Translations under genes and position numbers: made by a program
Part shown: positions 1-5,320 of the stretch, in pieces
Layout of the letters: every line of letters begins with the position of its first letter
How positions within the stretch are numbered: the first letter of the stretch is position 1
Origin: Asticcacaulis sp.
Lineage (GTDB): Bacteria; Pseudomonadota; Alphaproteobacteria; Caulobacterales; Caulobacteraceae
Length of the DNA: 10,000 bases
Direction: 5' to 3'
Assembly (NCBI RefSeq): GCF_020217185.1
Contig: NZ_JAIWNX010000199.1
Location: 1 to 10,000 of the forward strand
The notes under the pieces: generated by a model
What the model was told of the DNA's origin: nothing
Database searches by the model: none
What the model saw: the letters and a program-made list of their open reading frames with translations, nothing else

Positions 1-1
1 G

Positions 2-1879
2 GCTCTGGTCGAGGCGCTGGCCGAACCGGCGGCGATCGCCAGCTTTGACGGCCGTCTGAGCGCCACCAACCCCGCCTGGCGCGACGCGGGCGGCAATGAG
101 AAGCGCCTGCCGGCCGGAGAGGGCAGCGCTGCCCTATTCGTTGCCATGCGCGAAGCCCGCGCGCAGGGCCACAGCCGCGCTCTGGTGCGGCTGGGTAGCT
201 TTGATTTTGAAATGCTGCTGTCGCGGCTGGGTGATGAGCGCGTGCTGGTGCGTGCGGCCTCGCAAGGCGTGCTGGGGACCGGGCTTTTGCTCAATCATGA
301 ACTGCCGGTTGCCGAGGGCATGGACACAGCGGAAGAGGCGGAAGCCGTTGTGGCGCAACCCTCCGTGGCCCCGGCTTTTGACGGGTCGGACGCGCCCTTT
401 GGTCAGGCCTTGCTGGAAGGCGACACCCTGCTGACGGCGAAAATTACCCGCGTCAATCCGGTGTTTACGCGCCTGATGGGCGGCTCGGTGGCGGATTTGA
501 CCGGCAAGGTGTGGGGCGACCTGATCGACGCCGCCTCGCGCGAAGAGGCGCAGGCCAAGCTCGATGCCAAAAAGACCGCTTTTGAGGTCAAGCTGCTGTC
601 GAACAAAGACCTGCCGCTTCAGGTGCGTCTGGCCCACACGCCGGGCGGCTTTATGCTCTATCTGTTCGACATCAGCGAGCAGAAGCAACTGGAGCAGTCT
701 CTGGCGCAGGTGCAGAAGATGCAGGCGATCGGGCAGTTCGCCGGCGGTGTGGCCCACGATCTCAATAACCTGCTGACCGGGCTCAAGCTGCGCGTCGAAG
801 ACCTGCTGCACAACCACCCGCTGGGCGACCCCTCCTATGGCGGGCTGAACGAAATCCGGCAGATTTCGACGCGCGCCGAGGATCTGGTGCGCAAGCTGCT
901 GGCTTTTTCGCGCAAGCAGACGGTCAAGCGCGTCACGCTTAATCTGGGCGAACTGATCTCTGAATCCGAGGTGCTGCTGCGCCGTCTGATGCGTGAGGAC
1001 GTGAAGCTCGAAACCGAATATGGCCGTGACCTGCCCGACATCCACGCCGACAAGGGCCAGATGGAGATGGCGGTGATGAACCTCGTTGTCAATGCGCGCG
1101 ATGCGGTGCACGCCTCCGGTGGCGGGCGTGTCAAAATCCGTTCGGCGGCGCTTACTCAGGCCGAGGCCGTGGCGCAGGGCTGGGCCGAGGCCCCGGCGCA
1201 GGGCGCGGCCCTGATCGAGGTGTCGGACAATGGCCCCGGCATCCCGCCGGAGATCATGACCAAGGTGTTCGAGCCGTTTTTCACCACCAAGCCGCTGGGC
1301 GAGGGGACGGGACTGGGGCTGGCGACCGTCTATGGCATCGTCAATCAGGCCGATGGCCATATCGCCATCACCTCGGTGGTGGCGCCCGCTGAGGGGCATG
1401 GGGCGACCTTCAAAATCTTCCTGCCGATCAAGGTGCACGTGGCAAAGCCTGACGCGCCGAAGGTCGAAGCGGGGCCAGCGTCTCCGCCCAAGGTCACGCC
1501 AAAGGACATGTCCGGTGCCGGGCGCATCCTGTTTGTTGAGGACGAAGAAATCGTGCGCGGCATCGCCGCCCGCCTGCTGCGTCAGCGCGGCTATGAGGTG
1601 ACCGAGGCGTCGGACGGCGAGGAGGCGCTCGATATCATCCAGAGCGGCGACAAGTTCGACCTGCTGATTTCCGACGTTATCATGCCGGGGCTGGACGGAC
1701 CGTCTATGCTCAAAAAGGCGCGGCCCTTCCTCGGCAATGTGCCGGTGATGTTCATTTCGGGCTATGCCGAGGCCGAATTCTCGGACCTTCTGGAAGACGA
1801 GGTGGGCGTGTCCTTCCTGCCCAAGCCGCTGGACATCAAGACGCTGGCCGAACGGGTCAAGGCGCAACTGGCGGCGTGA
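2..1879 (+). CDS. cckA: CckA-like hybrid sensor histidine kinase (5' partial)
   Basis: The frame is open from the left edge, so the N-terminus and any membrane segments lie outside; about 625 residues remain. Fragment numbering: a PAS remnant at the start, a PAS-like domain at about 137-225, then a HisKA domain with motif GGVAHDLNNLLTG and phospho-acceptor His252 (codon 755-757). The ATPase domain has N box MNLVVNARDA (Asn364), G1 box DNGPGIP (Asp409), FEPFFTTK and GEGTGLGLATVYGI. The C-terminal receiver has acidic residues around 513-516, phospho-acceptor Asp558 in ISDVIMPG and Lys608 in FLPKP. This order and the phrases TEYGRDLP, GDPSY and FISGYAE match Caulobacter CckA, which feeds phosphate through ChpT to CtrA and CpdR and can also drain it to control the cell cycle. 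The H box reads HDLNN rather than the usual HDFNN. A CckA-like paralogue is the main alternative. Confidence 0.88.
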   Translation, partial: ALVEALAEPAAIASFDGRLSATNPAWRDAGGNEKRLPAGEGSAALFVAMREARAQGHSRALVRLGSFDFEMLLSRLGDERVLVRAASQGVLGTGLLLNHELPVAEGMDTAEEAEAVVAQPSVAPAFDGSDAPFGQALLEGDTLLTAKITRVNPVFTRLMGGSVADLTGKVWGDLIDAASREEAQAKLDAKKTAFEVKLLSNKDLPLQVRLAHTPGGFMLYLFDISEQKQLEQSLAQVQKMQAIGQFAGGVAHDLNNLLTGLKLRVEDLLHNHPLGDPSYGGLNEIRQISTRAEDLVRKLLAFSRKQTVKRVTLNLGELISESEVLLRRLMREDVKLETEYGRDLPDIHADKGQMEMAVMNLVVNARDAVHASGGGRVKIRSAALTQAEAVAQGWAEAPAQGAALIEVSDNGPGIPPEIMTKVFEPFFTTKPLGEGTGLGLATVYGIVNQADGHIAITSVVAPAEGHGATFKIFLPIKVHVAKPDAPKVEAGPASPPKVTPKDMSGAGRILFVEDEEIVRGIAARLLRQRGYEVTEASDGEEALDIIQSGDKFDLLISDVIMPGLDGPSMLKKARPFLGNVPVMFISGYAEAEFSDLLEDEVGVSFLPKPLDIKTLAERVKAQLAA

Positions 1880-2414
1880 GTTTGGCGTTCGCCTCATACC
1901 ACGCCAATTCGCTCTCAAGACCCTCAACAAGGCGGGCCAGCCCCGCCGCCGGGTGCGCGAGGCTGATGTCGCGTAACTGCTGGGTCAAACGCGCCAGCCT
2001 GTCGCCGGGGAAGGCGATATAGGGCAGGGCGCAGCCGGGTATGGTCAACACAGCAGATTGTCCAGCCGTTGTCAGAAGCTGGGCCTGACCCGGATTGCCG
2101 GTTGCGGGGTCGAGCCCCTCGATCATGGGTAGGCCAAGATCGCGGCTGCCCGACCATGTCAGACGTCCCGCCTTGTAGGGTTCGCAGACATACAAGACCG
2201 TAGCCGCCGTTTTCAGACAAAGGCACAAAGCCTGTACAGCATCAATGCCATAGATAGTCTTTGGCTTTTTTGCCCCTAAGCCTTCGATGAGGTAGGTACA
2301 GGCCCATCTGAGGTCCGTCTCCGCAAAAGGCCGCCAGACATAAAGATCAACAGTCCCGTCCTCGTCCAGTTCAAACTGGCGATGCAGGATGGCGTCTTCT
2401 TTGCGATGGTCCAT
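1857..2414 (-). CDS. Small hypothetical protein, DUF6968-like
   Basis: This 185-residue protein has no signal peptide or membrane segment and is probably cytoplasmic. The N-terminal half carries the phrases CTYLIEGLG and YGIDAVQALCLCL, which resemble from memory the small DUF6968 family (pattern: C-x-Y-x-I-x-GLG, then YG-[IV]-D-[AS]-x-QAL); the function of that family is unknown. The C-terminal 100 residues, with a GCALPYIAFPGD stretch and a helical LARLVEGLESELAWYEA tail, are not recognised. The ATG at 2414 is preceded on the minus strand by a G-rich GAGGGGGGG tract 3 bases upstream, a plausible ribosome-binding site. The gene starts 21 bases after the GntR-type regulator stops, so the two are probably co-transcribed. 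Its last 23 bases overlap the end of the opposing cckA. The coding call is stronger than the family assignment. Confidence 0.72.
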   Translation of the reverse strand: MDHRKEDAILHRQFELDEDGTVDLYVWRPFAETDLRWACTYLIEGLGAKKPKTIYGIDAVQALCLCLKTAATVLYVCEPYKAGRLTWSGSRDLGLPMIEGLDPATGNPGQAQLLTTAGQSAVLTIPGCALPYIAFPGDRLARLTQQLRDISLAHPAAGLARLVEGLESELAWYEANAKLTPPVAP

Positions 2415-2435
2415 CGTCCCCCCCTCAGACAGCGG

Positions 2436-3143
2436 CTATTCTCCGACCGCCGGATCGTAGGTTTTGATCAGTTCCAGCGATTCCAGCAGGATGGCGCGCA
2501 TGGCGTGCAGGGCCCCGTCGGCGTCACCCTTTTCAATAGCGATCAGCACGGCTTCGTGCGCCGGGATGGAGGCGGTGTGGCCGGAAATCTTGTTGGTGAC
2601 GCCGATCGACAGGCGCAGCGCCGTATTGATCAGTTCGCGGAGCTGCCAGAAGAAGGGGTTGCCCGACGCGCGCAGGATGGCAACGTGGAATTCGATATCG
2701 GCGGCAAGCGCCTGATCGTGTTCGGCGGCGTGGTCGCGCATACCGTTCAGGCCGTCGCGGATGGCCTTGATGTCCTTGCGGTCGGCGTGCTGGGCGGCCA
2801 GGGCGGCGGCCACCGGCTCGATAGCCAGACGCACCTCGGTAAATTCGCGGTAGATGGTGTTGGAAAAGGGGCGCTCCATCAGCCAGCGGGTGACATCCGG
2901 ATCGAGCAGGTTCCAGCGGCTGACCGGTTCGACCTTGGTGCCCTGACGCGGGCGCGCGCTCAAGAGGCCCTTGGCCGTCAGCATCTTCACCGCCTCACGC
3001 GCGACGGTGCGGCTGGCTGAAAACTGCTGGCACAGTTCCGCCTCGGTCGGAAAACCGCTGCCGTCATAATGGCCGGAAACAATCGATTGGCCGAGGGTTT
3101 CCAGAAGTCCGTAGGTGAGGCTGACGCCGTGCTGCGTACGCAT
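2436..3143 (-). CDS. GntR family transcriptional regulator, FadR/DgoR-like (FCD domain)
   Basis: This 235-residue protein has the two-domain layout of the FadR branch of GntR regulators. Residues about 8-73 form the winged helix, with PTEAELCQQF and SRTVAREAVKML as helix-turn-helix. The linker RWNLLDPDVTRWLME closely resembles the QWNYLDTDV linker of E. coli DgoR, the galactonate-responsive repressor. Residues about 100-228 are the FCD ligand domain, with candidate metal ligands Asp149 and His153 (ADIEFH) and His196 (PAHEAVL). The last ligand position, often His in AMRxHL, is Ile218 here; DgoR as I recall it also lacks this His. The ATG at 3143 fits the domain start, although no strong ribosome-binding site precedes it. 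The gene is divergent from the GH35 gene and upstream of the DUF6968-like gene. The likely ligand class is sugar acids or related metabolites; the actual ligand cannot be read from sequence. Confidence 0.93.
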   Translation of the reverse strand: MRTQHGVSLTYGLLETLGQSIVSGHYDGSGFPTEAELCQQFSASRTVAREAVKMLTAKGLLSARPRQGTKVEPVSRWNLLDPDVTRWLMERPFSNTIYREFTEVRLAIEPVAAALAAQHADRKDIKAIRDGLNGMRDHAAEHDQALAADIEFHVAILRASGNPFFWQLRELINTALRLSIGVTNKISGHTASIPAHEAVLIAIEKGDADGALHAMRAILLESLELIKTYDPAVGE

Positions 3144-3280
3144 ATAAGGGGCCTGTAGGCATGTCTGAGTCTTGTTATAGGATGAGTAATCACCGATATT
3201 TCCGCCGCTTGTCCAGCTTAAATGACAAATAAGACATCAAGGTCGCTCATCCACACGTGAAGTCGATGTGAAAACGATTG

Positions 3281-3302
3281 AAAATGATAGCGTTATCATT
3301 TT
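3281..3302. promoter_or_regulatory. LacI-family operator-like palindrome
   Basis: The core TGATAGCGTTATCA (3285-3298) is flanked by AAAA and TTTT, giving a 22-base palindrome with only one mismatched pair (the G at 3290 against the T at 3293) around a central CG. LacI-family operators typically have this shape: an even palindrome with central CpG and TGnTA/TAnCA half-sites. Caulobacterales and xanthomonads often carry such sites before sugar-responsive glycosidase and TonB receptor genes. A TTGACC hexamer (3302-3307) overlaps its right edge and could be a -35 element, so bound repressor would block transcription toward GH35. No LacI-family gene lies in the window, so the regulator would act from elsewhere. 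Confidence 0.6.
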
Positions 3303-3341
3303 TGACCTTGCGCCCTAAGGCGAGGATGATTAAGACAATTG

Positions 3342-3347
3342 TATAAT
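3342..3347 (+). promoter_or_regulatory. Candidate -10 element (TATAAT)
   Basis: A perfect TATAAT lies 172 bases before the GH35 start codon, inside the AT-rich part of the intergenic region. A start site about 7 bases downstream would place the 5' end of the RNA right at the first strand of the long stem described at 3355-3430. There is no good -35 hexamer at 17-base spacing (3319-3324 reads GGCGAG), and Caulobacterales housekeeping promoters often do not match the E. coli consensus, so this is only a candidate. Confidence 0.3.
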
Positions 3348-3354
3348 AAAAAAT

Positions 3355-3430
3355 GCCGCCTTTTCAGGAGCGGTGTCTGTTGCGAGGGAACAGTGCGGTG
3401 CAGACGCACCGTCTAAAAAAGGCGGGCGGC
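3355..3430 (+). ncRNA. Potentially structured 5' leader of the GH35-GH31 unit
   Basis: Three nested perfect inverted repeats can form one multibranch fold. An outer 9-bp stem pairs CCGCCTTTT (3356-3364) with AAAAGGCGG (3417-3425). Inside are two hairpins: CTGTT/AACAG (3377-3381 with 3389-3393) and CGGTGC/GCACCG with an AGAC loop (3396-3401 with 3406-3411). An alternative outer pairing uses GCCGCC (3355-3360) with GGCGGC (3425-3430) and would be followed directly by TGTTTTAT, giving a terminator-like arrangement. Two exclusive pairings plus a T-rich tail would suit attenuation or a small regulatory RNA. I do not recognise a known riboswitch, and fold and function are inferred from complementarity alone. 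Confidence 0.3.
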
Positions 3431-3519
3431 TGTTTTATCCCTCAAGCGAAGTTCAGACGCGGACCGTGTGTCCGTCATAAGCGCCGGTGCGTCGCATCGG
3501 TCAGTCAGGGGAGCCGTGC

Positions 3520-5181
3520 ATGGGTTTAAGAGTATCGCGCCGTCTGTTGATGTCCGCCGCTGTGATCAGCGCGGCCTTGTGCCTTGCCCCCGCCGTTGAG
3601 GCATGGGCACAAAATAAGCCTCTGCCGCAGGTGGTCAAAAAGAACGGCAAGTCGGCGCTGATGGTCGATGGCGCGCCGTACCTCATTCTGGGGGCGCAGG
3701 CCAATAATTCGTCCAACTACGTGGCGCAACTGCCCAAGGTGTGGCCGGCGATCAAGGAGATTCAGGCCAATACGCTGGAAATTCCGGTGGCCTGGGAACA
3801 GATCGAGCCGAAGGAAGGTCAGTTCGACTTCTCCTACGTCGATGAACTGGTGAAGCAGGCGCGTCAGAACAATGTGCGTCTGGTGCTGTTGTGGTTCGGG
3901 ACGTGGAAAAACACCTCGCCCAACTATACGCCGGACTGGGTGAAGCTTGATAACAGGCGCTTCCCGCGGATCACCAAAAAAGACGGGACCATGTCCTATT
4001 GCCTGTCGCCGATGGAGCGCACGACGCTGGAGGCCGACAAGAAGGCCTTTGTCGCCCTGATGACGCACCTGAAAAAGATCGACGGCGACCAGCACACGGT
4101 CATCATGATCCAGCCGCAGAACGAGTCCGGCACCTATGGCAGCGTGCGCGACTATTCGCCCAAGGCGGAAAAGGTCTTCAAGGGGCCGGTGCCGCAGGCG
4201 CTGCTCAAAAAGAAGGGGCTCAGCAAGGGTGGCACGTGGAGCGAGGTGTTCGGCAAACACGCCGACGAATATTTCCACGCCTGGCATATCGCCAGCTATA
4301 TCAACGAGATCGCGGCCGCTGGTCGCGCCGTCTATGACCTCCCCATGTACGTCAATGCGGCGCTGCGTGAGCCACTGATCGAGGTGGGGCCTGAGACCTA
4401 TTCGTCGGGCGGGCCGACCCACAATGTCATCGACATCTATCAGGCGGCGGCCCCGGCCATCGATATCATCGCGCCCGATATCTATAAGCGCGACTCGGCC
4501 AATTACGAGGCGGTGCTGAACCTCTATTCGAAGTTCGAGAATCCGCTGTTTGTGCCCGAAACGGGTTCGGATACCGAATTTGCCCGCTATATTTTCAGTG
4601 TCTTCGGCCGCGGCGGCATTGGCTTTGCGCCGTTTGGTATCGACTATACGGGCTATACCAACTACCCGCTGGGCGGCAAGGACATGTCGCCGGAAGGCCT
4701 GAAACCGTTTCGGGAAAAGTACGCCCTGTTTGCGCCGATGATGCGCGACTGGGCGAAGATCGCCTATGAAAACCCCGTCTGGGGCGTGGCTGAGGCCGAT
4801 GACCGCAAGCCGCAAAAGATCGACCTGGGCGGTAAGTGGACGCTCGACGTGCTCTATGGTGAGTGGCAGTTCGGTCTGACCGAATGGACGTGGCTGGGCA
4901 AGATCGACCCCGTGCCGGGGCGTGAAAAGCCCAATGGCGGTGTGGTCGTGGCGCAGTTGTCCGAAGACGAATTTCTGGTCACCGGCGTCCACGCCCGCCT
5001 GAATTTCGGGCTGGGCCCCAAGAACAAAGGCAAGAACCTGATCTTCCGTTCGGTCGAGCAGGGGCACTTTGAAAACGGCCAGTGGGTCGTCGATTTCGTG
5101 TGGAATGGCGACCAGACCGACTACGGCCTGAACCTGACCGGCCAGCCGGCCGTGCTCAAGGTCAAGCTGGCCACCTATTGA
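3520..5181 (+). CDS. Exported GH35 beta-galactosidase (probable xyloglucan side-chain enzyme)
   Basis: The protein (553 residues from this start) is predicted to release terminal beta-linked galactose from oligosaccharides in the periplasm. I chose the ATG at 3520 over a GTG at 3487 because AGGGGAG (3507-3513) lies 6 bases upstream and because it gives a clean signal peptide: SRRLLM, a hydrophobic core, and cleavage probably after AWA (residue 30). The SRR pair could even be a Tat signal, although the motif is imperfect. A TIM-barrel of GH35 type follows. Candidate acid/base Glu202 is in IQPQNESGTYGS and candidate nucleophile Glu347 is in FVPETGSD. The region after about residue 375 resembles the DUF5597 domain of GH35 proteins such as Cellvibrio japonicus Bgl35A. 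The GH31 gene 139 bases downstream supports xyloglucan galactose as substrate, but this is inference; other beta-galactosides remain possible. Confidence 0.9.
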   Translation: MGLRVSRRLLMSAAVISAALCLAPAVEAWAQNKPLPQVVKKNGKSALMVDGAPYLILGAQANNSSNYVAQLPKVWPAIKEIQANTLEIPVAWEQIEPKEGQFDFSYVDELVKQARQNNVRLVLLWFGTWKNTSPNYTPDWVKLDNRRFPRITKKDGTMSYCLSPMERTTLEADKKAFVALMTHLKKIDGDQHTVIMIQPQNESGTYGSVRDYSPKAEKVFKGPVPQALLKKKGLSKGGTWSEVFGKHADEYFHAWHIASYINEIAAAGRAVYDLPMYVNAALREPLIEVGPETYSSGGPTHNVIDIYQAAAPAIDIIAPDIYKRDSANYEAVLNLYSKFENPLFVPETGSDTEFARYIFSVFGRGGIGFAPFGIDYTGYTNYPLGGKDMSPEGLKPFREKYALFAPMMRDWAKIAYENPVWGVAEADDRKPQKIDLGGKWTLDVLYGEWQFGLTEWTWLGKIDPVPGREKPNGGVVVAQLSEDEFLVTGVHARLNFGLGPKNKGKNLIFRSVEQGHFENGQWVVDFVWNGDQTDYGLNLTGQPAVLKVKLATY

Positions 5182-5188
5182 TAATGAA

Positions 5189-5300
5189 CCTCCTCTCTCT
5201 CGTTCACGCAGAGAGAGGGCCGGGGTGAGGGGCCGCACGGGCCGTCCTGCATACCCCCTCATCCGGCGCTGACACGCCACCTTCTCCCTCCTGGGAGAAG
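5189..5300. repeat. REP/BIME-like intergenic repeat between GH35 and GH31 genes
   Basis: Two hairpin-plus-tail units face each other. The first hairpin pairs CCTCTCTCT (5192-5200) with AGAGAGAGG (5210-5218) and is followed by CCGGGGTGAGGGG (5220-5232). The second pairs CTTCTCCC (5281-5288) with GGGAGAAG (5293-5300), and its tail read on the minus strand ends with CCGGATGAGGGGG (5254-5266). The tails are nearly the same sequence in opposite orientation and can also pair with each other. This is the architecture of repetitive extragenic palindrome pairs, and similar CCCTCATCCGGCGCTGACG-type sequences are familiar between genes of Caulobacterales. It may stabilise upstream mRNA or partly terminate transcription. 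Copy number cannot be judged from one window. Confidence 0.7.
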
Positions 5301-5320
5301 AGATATTCGGGAGAAAACAG

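Larger units (their letters stand above)
3144..3519. promoter_or_regulatory. Divergent intergenic control region
   Basis: This 376-base gap separates the minus-strand GntR gene from the plus-strand GH35 gene. Its middle part (about 3160-3360) is clearly richer in A and T than the flanking genes. It contains a LacI-type palindrome (3281-3302), a TATAAT hexamer (3342-3347), a potentially structured leader (3355-3430), a further small hairpin (CGGAC 3460-3464 with GTCCG 3470-3474) and the GH35 ribosome-binding site (3507-3513). A TTGTC/GACAA inverted pair (3209-3213 and 3224-3228) is also present but may be chance. A short open frame starting at 3353 has no convincing ribosome-binding site and looks non-coding. 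No clear promoter for the GntR gene was found. Confidence 0.7.

Noticed and set aside
134..1930. A 598-residue open frame antisense to the histidine kinase
   Set aside because: Its translation is rich in Arg, His, Leu and Gln without any motif, while the plus strand encodes an unmistakable CckA-like protein. Long antisense frames are expected from high-GC third-position bias.
3209..3228. TTGTC/GACAA inverted pair as the operator of the GntR regulator
   Set aside because: Five-base arms with a ten-base gap are weak evidence and there is no second copy to support it.
3335..3342. ACAATTGT palindrome as a GntR operator
   Set aside because: Only eight bases are symmetric and the flanks do not match a TnGTnnnACnA-type site, so chance in AT-rich DNA is sufficient explanation.
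3487..3519. GTG at 3487 as the start of the GH35 gene
   Set aside because: It adds 11 polar residues before the signal peptide and lacks a ribosome-binding site, whereas AGGGGAG is well placed for the ATG at 3520.
3353..3526. A short plus-strand frame in the leader before GH35
   Set aside because: It has no convincing ribosome-binding site, an unlikely composition rich in Arg and Cys, and it overlaps both the structured leader and the GH35 start.
3526..5280. A 584-residue open frame antisense to the GH35 gene
   Set aside because: It has the composition of a shadow frame, with no recognisable domain, and it covers the hairpin repeat at its start.
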